57,886 nucleotides of DNA, taken from assembly GCF_000003605.2 (NCBI RefSeq), contig NW_003143794.1, positions 101,502-159,387 of the forward strand. The letters run 5' to 3'. Under the pieces are notes generated by a model, which saw only the letters and a program-made list of their open reading frames with translations, was not told the DNA's origin and did no database searches. Below are positions 25,370-37,624 of the stretch, in pieces; within the stretch, counting starts at the first letter, position 1, and the number at the start of each line of letters is the position of its first letter. The position numbers and the translations under genes were made by a program. This DNA comes from Saccoglossus kowalevskii. Taxonomy: Eukaryota > Hemichordata > Enteropneusta > Harrimaniidae.

Positions 25370-28300
25370 ATATTACTTCTACTCTGTACATACCGCTGCT
25401 ATCATAACAAGACACGTTCCTACGACTATAGTCCTTTCAGAGTTGTAAGAGATTATATATTCAAAGAACAAACGCACAGAGACAATGGATTTTATTTTGC
25501 TTAATTGTTTCCAGTTCCTTCTGGTCTTTTAAAAGTGTCATCTAACTTTGGTGTGTGGTTGGTTAAGCAACGTATACCACGTGACAGTATCCCTGCCTTA
25601 GATTGACTCGTCTATGTAAATATATACAAAATTGCACGTGCTGATTTGTACATTCCACACTATACATAGGTTGTTACCACTAAACTCGTTGTAAAGTGAT
25701 ATACACGTGCACTGAATGACGACAAACAGACAACAACATGAACATTATATAGGAGCTCAGTTTCCAATGATACTCCAATATCACAAAAAATAATAACAAA
25801 TGATATTGTATTCACTGACAAATTATTTGAATTACTTTAATATGAGTGGCATAATATGATTATACTAAGTTCACTACATGATTGCCGTACAATTTGAGGT
25901 GGATGGAAGTAATTCCCATATGAATAACACCACAGTACACAGTACTCGATTTTCGTTTGCCACGCTTCCACGCTGATTAAAGCTTTTCCACGAGTAGATC
26001 ATGCCTCGGGAAAGAGAACTCAACGAGCGCTCATTAACTTTATGGAAAATCTTCGGAGACATCCCGCATTGTGCACCTGTCAGTTCGTAAAACAAAACAT
26101 GATTAGAGCAGGCATCACTTGACTATCATGGGAACGCCGTTATTTACTGTGAACAAAATAATACACAGAATAACACACAGAGTAATATCTAGTAATATCG
26201 TAAAAGTTGTGTATAGGTTTAACCTACTTAAAATCTAGAAATTGTTATCACTTGTGTTCAGACTTGGCGATGTATCATACAAACAGGCGACCTGATCTCA
26301 GTTAATACTATCTTAAAACATGTTTTTGTTCCTCATAATGTATTTATCTGCAACATTCAATCATCTTAATGCATCATATGCGGTTTTCCAATCATCGTAA
26401 ATGATATTCGGAAGTAATCAGTCTACTGAAGAATGCGATGCAATTTCATCATACTGTAATCGACTTTTGATTCTCGTTATCAATATGGGTAACGTTGATT
26501 ATAGGGAAGTAGTCGTCGGGCCGCGTTCTGTTGGATACGTGACTCATGGCGACGTACACAGCGCGTGTAAAATACATTGCTTGTTTACATGAAATTTGAA
26601 CACGCGCCGCGCGACGACCACTGCCCAGTAAACTCCATTTTAAAACTAATATAGTGTTGATAAGATTGATTCATGTAATCTTGGGTAAATTGATCTATGA
26701 TTTGTCTGCACAGGATTTACTAATATCCGGATTAAATGTATTCCCATACATTTGTTATGTTTCTCTTGCATGGATATGAATCCAGATTTTAGCCATTAAG
26801 ACACACGGGACAATCATAGCTACATATGTAGAGTCCATGCACTCGCGTTGGCATAAATAATAGTGACGTTGTTAATTATTGTTTTCACTAGAGGAAGCCG
26901 CGTGGGATGATAGAGCAGGCGATGAAAACAGGTAAGTGGAAAGTGTGATTGTCTTAATTATAGTGGAGGCGGTGTCAAAGTTCAATTCATGTTTAATATT
27001 TTCTTTTGTGATTCACTGACATATATATATCTGACAAATCATTCAGTTGTTTCAAGCACAATAGCAGGATAAGTTGCTTTTAAATTTACTTTTGCTATGT
27101 CTGCATTATACCTCTTCAGTTATAGTAGATAGTAATATTGTTTTTACGTTGTTTTACATCCTTTTCGGGGAAATGAATAAACACATAAAGAAAGTGTTGG
27201 GCAGTGCATCCATAATGTCAGACAGGAAGCCGAATGGGTAAAATAGTGAATCTTTAGTGGATATTTCTTGATAACAAACACACAAGGGATTTTATACTGC
27301 AGGATCTCGGTGACCGTGTGATATTTATTTAATGACTGTAGTAATTTTGATATATTGCCAAGGAGCAAAATATAAAATACTTCAGCAGTTATTCATTTTA
27401 CGGCTCCATTTACACAATTTACCAACATTTCTCGATAAACAATGAAAAAAAAGTACAGTGAGAATGGAAAGGAGATGTCTATTATGTTATAAATATCTAT
27501 ATGGCATTTAAGCTGCATCCACAATTAGAGAGATATTAGCCATGGTGTTTTCGATATTATTTAACATAAATTCAGACACAAAGTATTCTACAAACGTTTT
27601 AGTAATTTTAATGTGGCCTGGGTAGAATGCACGAGTATTCCGGCAGTTACCGTTCATCAACAAGTACATTGATAAAAGTCAGTTGCGCGCAGCGATAAGG
27701 AAGTTAACTGAAATAATTTAAATATGGCAACTAGTAAATACGGACTGTTTAGAACATTGAAAGTAAGCAAAATTCTCTGAGAAAAAGAATAGTGTAGCTG
27801 GATATATTATCTTCAATCATTGAATAACTGCAAAATATTTTATTCATGTCACACTTTTTGTTGTGCATGGGTGAATCCGGAAAAGAACCAACCACTTAAA
27901 ATCCCAGTCATGGAAGCAGCTTGGCAACAATGGATTATTAATACTTCAGCATTTCCACTTCATCATTAGCTCCTAGAAGATTATAACTTGATACATCTTT
28001 GACATCCGAGTATTTTTGATTTATTTTCTGCATTTTCTTATTTCAATTGGCGTTTAGATGTTCAGTCGTCTCAGCGAGGAACATATTTGCAGGGATTGAA
28101 TTGATGTCATGACAACACATTCATACAATTACGTACGAATACAAACTTTCATCAACGTGTTTTTGTATGCCAAATCTATTTTGCTGAACGTATTAAAAAA
28201 CAAAATAACATTATCGTCCTTGCATTAAATGCATCTTTACGTACAATTTGCTATGATATCACAAACATATACATTACTCATCAGATCAAGTTTAAAACTC

Positions 28301-29769
28301 CAACCACTCGCCATCACAATCGATACCTAGTTCATTAGAGCATGATATTCAAATTTGTTCTGTCATTTGACGACATTGAATAACACAAGGTCATACGCAC
28401 CTGCGGCAATTGTATGGACCTCCCCTGTGAATATTGATTACTGAACATAACAACCACTTAATACTTCGAAAAATTGTTTCACTTTCCGATTTAGGCACTC
28501 GAATCAACGTGAATGTTCAGCGCTTATGTATTAATTTATTCTATCCATGTTGATAAACTAATGCGAATAATTAACTTCTTTTAATTATGTCTGAAATTGA
28601 ATACATTATTGAAAAAATCATTTATTAATTACATTGCATCACATTGTGGGATTCATTTTGGTATACCTCATTCCGTCAAGGGCGATGCGATAATTTCTTC
28701 TTACATAACCGTTGACTGTCAGTTAACCTTATTCTGACATCGATCATGTGTCTTATGCCATTGGTATTTCAGTCACATACTGAACTTGTAACCATAGCTA
28801 TTTTAACGATTCTCTAAATGCCGTATTAAAAAAAAGGGGTTGATATTTGAGTGAATGTCGTCTGCTGGAATCCTCAGGCAGGATATTGTTTATAAACTGG
28901 ATAACTTTATCTAGAATATTCGTTCACTTATAATAATGTTCGTGAAGAAACCAATTCCGATCCGCTATACGTTGTTGCGTAACATTTTGCATGGATACCT
29001 TTGCGCTCTTATATACATATGTCAATCACAAATTAACGGCTGTGACAAATTATATTTATATTAAATTAAGTGACGACAACATCAACATTGTATGATTCAT
29101 CACATGACGTAGCAGATTGTATTAATTATTCACCCATTGTGGTAATTATAACATGAACTTAACCTTTCGATCAAATGTTCATACAGTCACGGTAAAAAAT
29201 ATATATCACTAAATGAATATAATATATCTATATCAGGGTGACGATCACGCCAAAATGTATGCTGTGATTTTAGTTTGGCTGCTCTTTCTTCTAGCTATGT
29301 CGTGGGTATTGTGACGATGTTGATTGAACTCAAAATATAATACATCGATTTCTTTTATAACTAGATAGAAAATGTCCCATGTAGTCATGGTGATCATGGA
29401 TTTTAACACATTATTATATAATATATATATATATATATAGATGTCTTTTTTTAAATTTAAGTGTACAGAAATAAAAAGAGCTAATTAAATAATAATAGTA
29501 TTATCGACCTTCCACTGACCCAGCTGTATAATCAAAATATTGGGATGCGTCATCGATTCTTACATGTGTCATGTACATCACAAATCTGTCTTGTTCGTTA
29601 TACGAGGATACTCATATTTTCCCATGCTACAAAACGCCGCATATATAAATATATCTATTCATTCAGCTAAAAAAACAAATGATGGGCAGTATTTCGTTTA
29701 GTTGTAGTAAATTTCAATAATATATTTCTCGTTCATTAAATGTACAACAATAAGAGCATTGACTATATT
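25370..29769. other. Spacer downstream of globin B, nothing recognised
   Basis: AT-rich, with only short ORFs (the longest are 73-74 codons) lacking motifs. There is a (TA)n run at 29418-29440. A G+C-rich imperfect inverted repeat lies around 26508-26625 (GTCGTCG...CGACGACC). Its middle resembles the segment near 55000-55040 and may be one repeat family. No globin exon was found here. Confidence 0.45.
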
Positions 29770-32700
29770 TCATTTCAGTAATTCAGTATTAGATGGGGAG
29801 GACTGTGCTTGCAGAAAACCATCCTTCATCCTCGATGACACGCATTTGAATAGTTGCTCCCATGCTTCCCCTACAGCAGGATTCCAGTTATCTTTCAGTG
29901 TTGGTTGAATAGATGCAATAAACTGCTGCCCGAACACCTACAAAGTTGAACCAAAATGTGAGATTTGTATATGTAATATTTGTCCTAAATCGATATACAT
30001 CACATTCCCGACACCTGTTTGATAAACAAAATAATAACTTTTGACACAAGATTTAAATATAGCATTACCTCAGAATTGATAAAAAAAAGAATGAGCTATT
30101 TGTTATTTGCACATCACGATTTGAATACATCTCATCATTTCCTTTTCAATCAGTTATAAAATCAACACAATGTAGCTTAATACGATGTCTTCTCGTTAAA
30201 TAATCTGAACTGTAGACTCTGAATAACTATTTTCAGGGGTCCTGTTTGCCCGCGGCTCCCTTAAACGAATAGCTGTCAACCTTATTTTTGAGGAATCATC
30301 AGATTATACTCTGTGCGAATTGAAACAAAGAAATTTGGCGTCAACGACTGTTTTGGAAAGATACAGTAGTCCATATATTTCCCGAATTCTATATATTATA
30401 ATTTTTATTTGACTATTGCTGTATCATAATTAACCCCACATTATGATAATTGTAAGAAAGTAGAATTGAGTTCATTCCTGAAACAATGTTTTACACGTAT
30501 TTTATGAAGTGACATTTGCTTAGATGTTGCAGAAAGGTTAAATACACAATGCAGCCTATTATCATAGCCGTTGTTACTACTAACTTCCTTAGCGGTATAT
30601 CATGTACATTTCCGGTAATTGCGTCTGTTCCTATTAATTACTACTGATGTGAATCCTTTGGGGCCCTGAATTCAGTCCACGTTGGGTCAATTAATTTAAT
30701 TAGTCTCCCGTCACCGATGTGTCGTAGATACGACACATGCTAACGGGTATCAAGAGAAAGTACTATAGAATTAAATGGATATTGCACACAGGTAATGAAT
30801 GAATGAATAAACGAATGAACGAACAAATAAATGAATGAATGAATGAATAAAATAATTAATTAATTATTTAATTAATTAATTAATAATTAATTTAATGGGA
30901 CTAGGTCTAATCCTTGACACAAGAAATTAAATTCGGTTAACAATATTGTGTGATTTTCAACATCGTCGTTTTATCTCATAAGTTATATACATAACAAATA
31001 ATTGGATTATAATCGGGAAATGTCAAGTTGTAATGATTCTTAAAAGGGGTTGTACTGTTTAATGGATCAGTGGATCACTTGGCGACATTTCGGCGCCAGT
31101 TATACTTCAGACTAAAGGGTTGCTCGCAAAATAACGTCGCAAAATTAAGCCCAGGGGATATCTGTGCAAGCCACTGAACAATTGGCATTTACACATAGTA
31201 GTATCGTGACACATTAGAAATATACACATATACTGCATTTGTAACACGTCTCAGTTTCATTCAGAATATCTGTATTCCTTTTATTTGGTAATGAGTGATT
31301 CGAAATACATGTATTAATACCTACATGGCGCACATTTGGATCTTAACACTTGAAACGTGTTCACATACATCTTGCATTTAAACATAGATCCATTCGCGAT
31401 AACTATCTGATTTATGTTCTTCTAACTCTTTTTCCGGAAAATGATTAGGACTGATTGGATTAATCGAGAATAAAGAACCCTCTTTCGTGTTTACAAATGC
31501 GCAGCAACTATGCTTTATTTGAACTAATGGAACTAATGTCCCAAATTGTACACCTAAAACTAGTTGTAGCACATGGGTTTATAAATAAATAAATAAAACG
31601 TGCATTCTATTCTCGTGAATCAAATCTTGTTAATTTATAATGTGACAGATGTCTTTAAACGTTTCGAAATGACCCGGTGTTTGTTCACGTATTTACTACC
31701 TTATACTAAAATATATTTGGATAATTAGAGTACTAAAAAATTTTCACTTATGGTCCGGTTAGACTTAAAATACACTACGAATGTTCACGTTTGAGATATA
31801 ATTTTTGGTATGTGTTGATTCTTGGATATTTTATCTTCGTCGTCATGTACTTCGTTTATTAATTCGAACTTCCCAGTTTGCGTAAAAAGGGTGAGTTTCG
31901 CGATTTCGACATCGAAAATGCCTTTGCTTCATTATTTGCTGAGGGACTGCCGCTTAGGTATGTGCTCTGTAACTTGCAGAAAATGTATCTTGAAATTATC
32001 CAGGGCTCGAAAAAGTTGTTTTGCTTGACGTGTTCATTTGCTTTCAATTGCGTTTCAGTAGCTGTCATAGTCGTATTCTGAGTCTTGCCGATAACATTTT
32101 GGTTCAAATTCACGTAGATATCGAGGAGAAAACTCAAATTTTCAACTAAAGCTAATTTGCATAACAATGTTTTTACCCTTGGTCGCCATATTGAACACGC
32201 ATACAATTAGTTATTTAAGTATATGACCTTGGTATTACTTATTAAGCTTAAGTGTACACATTCAAAGGAAGTTGTAATTGATACCATCTGTTTTAATTGA
32301 GCAAGTGATCAGGTGCTAGGCAGACTCCAGTGAACTAACATCCTGTAACAGCACTGTAACATTTTTTTGGGAAAGTCCAGGATTATTGAAAGAACCCGTT
32401 TTTGACTGAGCTGCTTTCGTGTTTTGATGCCTGATACCTGCAACACATGTTCATTCTATTTTTTGTTCAAATTTCATATTTTGAATTTTGTTCCATTTTG
32501 AAGTTAGTCATTTGTGAACTAAACGGTTTGCTATTAGCATTCAACAATTTTCAAAATAACTTTTCATCAGTGTTGTGGAGTAGAGCTTTGAGTGCCAATG
32601 TCAAAAATAACATAGGATAAACAGTTCAGTTTAGACATGGCCATACATGGACACAGTTTTTTATTAACGGAACAAGCTGGAAGTGGCAAGACTAAAACTC

Positions 32701-35700
32701 TGATTGAACTAATCAGGAATTTGAGGAAGACCAAAAGAGTTCAAGTTACAGCTAGCACAGGCATGGCTGCAAGTCAGTCAAGCACCTGTGGTTCGGATCG
32801 GACGATTTCTTTTCTTTCCAATTCGTTGTACGCCCAGAAACATGGCAACGTTGTTTTTGGTGAATATATAACATGTTCTGTTCCAATAAAGGATTTTGAT
32901 ATGCATAACAATTCCTTAATGAAACATTTCTTGTACTCTATAAAATTTAACAATACCATTAGCCCAAGATGGACTTCCTGTTCAACACGTTGTTGAATGT
33001 TTGCGTCACTGTACGTAAAAACACACTCTCGAACTTGACAATTTTAAAGTTCAGACCATTAAGCAAATAGATGGAAATACCAGTTGCATAAATCATGAAG
33101 ATGGATGATTCGATTGGTGAACGAGATAGCTGCATTTAGTGTTCTTTTCTATGCAATATAAAATCATAGCGATGCTGTGGGCAGCGAAGGGTGACAGATT
33201 GTTTTGGTTCAACGGCTCTCAAGGCACGGGCAACTGACATTTCCTGATTTTTTTTTTACTATTCCGACGTGTTCTGGGCTGTATATAACAGTCAGACACT
33301 GACAAGTAAGTAAGTACTAGTAAACAGTCCGGGACATAGTCAATACAAGCCGGTAGGCTGGTTGATGATCCGCTCCGCTCAAAAAACAAACAATATGTTT
33401 TGGCTGTTTCCATGGTAGGACATGAACGTGAAGCTAACGTCAGTTTATAACTAAATGGGCTCTGTATATGAAGTTCGCAAAAACCATTTAGTCTTTAGAA
33501 GTCACTTAGTTTATTACTAGGACGTATTCTGCTGTTACATTTCCAACCATTTTGCAATAGTATTTTCTAGAATGAAGGCATTAACAGTTCATTCAAAGTT
33601 GTGTTGGGATTACGTGTAACAACGTCGGAATCGGTGATCTCTTACCAGTGCACAACACAGCCAAAATAAAAAAGCATGATCATCTGATCCAAAATAAAAA
33701 TCATGATCTTCTGAACACTGCTATTACAAAACTGGTAGGAGGTAATACATTTGGAGCGAAAGTATTCAAAAATCAGTTTTTGGCTGTTGCAATGGCAGTG
33801 GTGCGCCAAGATTTTCTTTTCAATTAGTGACGGCAGGACCTACCTGTGAAGTATGAACAAAATCAGCCAAAAACAAAATCTCAGGGGAGTTAAAAGCCAT
33901 TGCTGATGACAAGTTACCCCAACTTTGGTGTCAAATTTCTTGGTAATGAAAATAGATATCAAAAATTCAAATAGTAACTTTGTGCCCACACTCAAGCTGA
34001 GTAGAATGAGCTATGTCTGAGGTGTTTTATCCCAAATTTGTAGGAGGAGATACATTTGGCACAAAGCTATCCAAAAAAAAAGTTCTTTGGATGTTGCTAT
34101 GGCAACAGAGGGCCAATTTATATATATATATATTTCTTTATTTCATTGGTGAGACTAAGTTATATATTTGTTACATACTATAATATATCTATATTTGAAA
34201 ACGGTTATGGGGATTATTAATTTTAATAAACAATATTCAATTATCCTTTACAATAAAATCATAATGATAATGTTTCTTGTTTTTTGAAACTATGGGCATT
34301 ATCAGAGCATGGGTCTTATTTTGGAACTCCTGCCAGAGCAACTGCACAAATCATAAGAGCAAATTAATAGCTTCTGAGGATGGTATTCCCAGAATAGGGC
34401 AAGAAACATAAAACTTTAATGCTCAACAACGATGAAAGGACCAGTTACTGCGACAAAGCCCTTCTATCCGCGAGACCCACCCAATACGAAACCCACTTAC
34501 CGCGAAAGCCACTTACCGCGAAGCTACTAGTGCAAATAATTATATATATTTTTTACTTGTATGTATATTATTTAGATTATGTAATTCACACATTCAATTG
34601 TTATTCCGACAATCCCGTTCACTTTATTTCTTCGAAATGATTATTTATTAGACTGTTGTATCATTATAAATCAATATTTAATATTTAATTTCCAAATTGA
34701 AAAAAGAAACAGTGCTTTGATTTGGTCTCCTTTTAAAAACTCCACATCAAAAATGACTAGACCCGGCGGCAAAGCTCCGTACCTGGCGACGTTCAAATCA
34801 TACGACTTTCTTCATCTTCCCCACGTTGGTGTGTAGCTTATTGTCGATATAAATAGGTACAATGAATATACATTCGCTGTATAGGTGTTAACATTTTTTT
34901 AATGCGGCTAGAGAAAGTAACTATATCTTGAAATTATCCAAAGAAAATTATTGTAATGCAATTCTTCGTAGTATTGTTTGTGTATCTACTTACTTCAATT
35001 AGATCTACGTCAGCCTTGTATCCATGATGTCGACGTCCAAGATCCAACAATATCCTATCGAATTTATCCTTATCGTCTAAATTCATAACCAATTTCCGTG
35101 CAGTCGTCATGAATCGCAGTCCATGTTCTCGAATCTTTTGTATGACAGCAGGGTCTTCAAGTACGATACTCCCACCAGAGAGACCGAAAAATTGCCTTGT
35201 TTCTGGGTAGTTGTCAAACATTCTACAAAAAAGGAATTATTCGAGTATACATGTTTACATATTCTTTTAGGACATAGTTATATGAACCTCCTTCTCATTG
35301 CCTTTGTAAATTCTCATGGGGTACAACTTGATAAGGTTCATATCGGGAACTGAATATTCTTTTACTATCTCGATGTATTCAAATCTTGTTAATGTGTGAC
35401 CATATCACGAACACGAAGTAAGACGATTCCTACTCATGTGCAGCTGTATTCAGAAGCCGGACACAAATCCACCATTCTAGGAAATTCACAAAGCTTGGCG
35501 TTTTTTTCTTTCTTTTCAAATCATGCATGTATTTTCTTTCATCAGATGTTTCGATTCATAGATGTGTCACTTGGCAGGTTCGATAACACTGAAGCCAGAC
35601 GATGATGATGATGAGTATCAGTATTAACCTAAACTGAGGCCGAGTGATCGATAGTACGATACTTCCACTAAAACACACAAACGAGCATGACCTATTATAT

Positions 35701-36429
35701 TAATGTGTCTCCTCATCTGCAAATGTGCACTGAGTACAATTACTCCCTTCATTGTAATATCAAAAGCATCACCGGGACAACGGCAATTTTACCTGCTAAA
35801 TATTTCCCGGCTGTTAATCAAGTTTTGTCAAGCGTATGTGTCTTTCTTTAAGGCTTCCGATGCACGATGGTTATTATCAACAATCTCTCTATAGTCACGG
35901 ATCACTAATTATAAATGGCACGGGCAATATATTTTAGTATAAATATTTGCCAAATCAAAAATATCTAGCCGGATTTAACCCACATGTGTGCGTGTTATTG
36001 AACTATCTGACAATTAAATGCTGTTAAAGTTTGTCTAGGAATATATTTAAAGTTCGCTAATATGCAGACGATGACGACCAATAATTGTTACTAGAAATGA
36101 ATGGATATTGTCAATATCCAATATCTTACCGAACGCAAATGTCGATGATATCATAAAACGGTCGATGAGCCAAAATTAATTTGATTGTTTCACGATGTTG
36201 ATCTGATCATAGGCATAGCAACGCATTATCACACAGCGCTGTATATTAGTGAGGTAGTGGAAATAATCGGTGAACAGAAGAACAGGAAAACAAAATCTTA
36301 CCCCATAAACATCAACAAGCCGATCTTTTCGAGATCTCCGTGAATACTGTGCCATGTACTTGTAAGTATTTTGGTCTGTTCCTTTGTTATCATAGGATGC
36401 TCGCCATTCGACGATATTAGACATCCCAT
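29770..36429 (-). CDS. Globin B: globin X-like, MGC acylation motif, three exons
   Basis: Heme-binding globin of 174 residues, joined from exon 1 (36429-36302), exon 2 (35222-34994) and exon 3 (29937-29770, stop TGA). Donors are GTAAGA and GTAAGT; acceptors are TGTAG in both cases. Intron 1 (1079 bp) is phase 2 within the Gly codon of LLMFMG (B12.2). Intron 2 (5056 bp) is phase 0 after DLIE (G7.0). CD1 Phe55, distal His76 in REHG and proximal His108 in LGRRH are present. The protein starts MGCLISSN, giving Gly2 for myristoylation and Cys3 for palmitoylation, followed by ITKEQ, the start of helix A. Exon 3 (VFGQQFIASIQPTL) is nearly the same as in globin C and further from globin A. The large intron 2 contains a PIF1-like helicase fragment and X-box repeats on the plus strand, which explains its size. 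All splice sites and the frame are intact, so it looks functional. Confidence 0.92.
30788..30895. repeat. (TGAA)n/(ATTA)n compound microsatellite
   Basis: A run of GAATGAAT and diverged AACGAATG units passes into AATTAATTAATT units. It lies inside intron 2 of globin B and is non-coding. Confidence 0.9.
32616..32996 (+). pseudogene. PIF1-like helicase N-terminal fragment (Walker A)
   Basis: From 32616 the frame reads DKQFSLDMAIHGHSFLLTEQ, then AGSGKTKTLIELIRN and VTASTGMAAS. This is the PIF1/Rrm3 helicase start: a Q-motif-like DQ-x-A-x-D-x-x-x-x-G, Walker A GSGKT, then the VTASTG(I/M)AA motif. A weak GSDRTISFLS follows at the place of the usual TTIHSF. After about 65 codons the similarity fades, and none of the Walker B or later helicase motifs is readable. 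A stop lies directly before the D of DKQ, but the preceding bases (ACATAG) could be a splice acceptor, so an exon of a split gene is possible. PIF1 helicases occur as host genes and inside Helitron-like or other transposons. Sitting antisense in a globin intron and incomplete, it is most likely transposon debris. Confidence 0.6.
33660..34120. repeat. Diverged direct repeat with X-box-like palindromes
   Basis: A block reading TGGTAGGAGGTAATACATTTGG, followed by AAAGTATTC and GGCTGTTGCAATGGCAGTGG, recurs about 300 bases later as TGTAGGAGGAGATACATTTGG, CAAAGCTATCC and GGATGTTGCTATGGCAACAG. Each copy ends with a GTTGC-ATGGCAAC-type palindrome (33786-33799 and 34093-34106). It lies in intron 2 of globin B, downstream of the helicase fragment, and may be part of the same element. 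No coding capacity was seen. Confidence 0.65.
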
Positions 36430-37036
36430 AGCAGACCAGAGCCCTCCTGCAATCGTCTAAGCTAAACGAACAAAGTGTGCCCCGTGAAATAGTACTACGG
36501 TGCTGTAAACACGGCTTACTCGCCACTGCCAGGCAGTATACACGAATAATAATAATAAGTCATTCACGTCAATCATGTATAGTTAAACACTGCCTGTCGT
36601 TACTGGCCGGCGTCTCGCATTATCTTGCCTCTAATAACTACTTACGACTATTAAGGTGAACTGCAAATGCGATACGCAGCAGGAATGGTAACTAAATAAA
36701 CAGGGATATACCAGATATCTTCCTGCCACGTATTCTGACAGTGCTGACAAAGACAATGTCTTCGAGGCTCCAATTCACATGGATTGCTATAGGCAGTATG
36801 TAGTACCACTAGATAGTAATGTCTATTTTGTTCACTCACGGGCGAATGTGACTTGATTTATACGGTAGATTAAAAAAAACATTGATTTAGAAGAATAGTT
36901 GACAACAATGTGTCATATTTGATTTTATATATATTGAATTATTTTCTTTTTGATTCCTTGAAGTAGGAAAATAACGGATGTCGTTCTGAACATATTCACT
37001 GGGAATTTGAAGTAATCATAACAATAATCTGATGAA
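36430..37036. other. Upstream region of globin B, up to the gap
   Basis: This should contain the globin B promoter. I see no convincing TATA box; a TATACT (minus, near 36534-36540) about 105 bases upstream of the ATG is the nearest candidate. No gene was found. Confidence 0.3.
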
Positions 37037-37624
37037 NNNNNNNNNNNNNNNNNNNNNNNNNNNNNNNNNNNNNNNNNNNNNNNNNNNNNNNNNNNNNNNN
37101 NNNNNNNNNNNNNNNNNNNNNNNNNNNNNNNNNNNNNNNNNNNNNNNNNNNNNNNNNNNNNNNNNNNNNNNNNNNNNNNNNNNNNNNNNNNNNNNNNNNN
37201 NNNNNNNNNNNNNNNNNNNNNNNNNNNNNNNNNNNNNNNNNNNNNNNNNNNNNNNNNNNNNNNNNNNNNNNNNNNNNNNNNNNNNNNNNNNNNNNNNNNN
37301 NNNNNNNNNNNNNNNNNNNNNNNNNNNNNNNNNNNNNNNNNNNNNNNNNNNNNNNNNNNNNNNNNNNNNNNNNNNNNNNNNNNNNNNNNNNNNNNNNNNN
37401 NNNNNNNNNNNNNNNNNNNNNNNNNNNNNNNNNNNNNNNNNNNNNNNNNNNNNNNNNNNNNNNNNNNNNNNNNNNNNNNNNNNNNNNNNNNNNNNNNNNN
37501 NNNNNNNNNNNNNNNNNNNNNNNNNNNNNNNNNNNNNNNNNNNNNNNNNNNNNNNNNNNNNNNNNNNNNNNNNNNNNNNNNNNNNNNNNNNNNNNNNNNN
37601 NNNNNNNNNNNNNNNNNNNNNNNN
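37037..37624. other. Assembly gap (588 N)
   Basis: This is a run of undetermined bases. The ORFs of 207 and 217 codons that span it are artefacts. Confidence 0.99.

Noticed and set aside
31378-31572. Minus-strand ORF whose VLGVQFGTLVPLVQI resembles globin exon 3 (VFGQQFIASIQPTL), with TTTTAG before a GTGT
   Set aside because: Only a few residues agree, no Trp or downstream helix H pattern follows, and in the phase required by the acceptor it stops after six codons. Treated as chance inside intron 2 of globin B.
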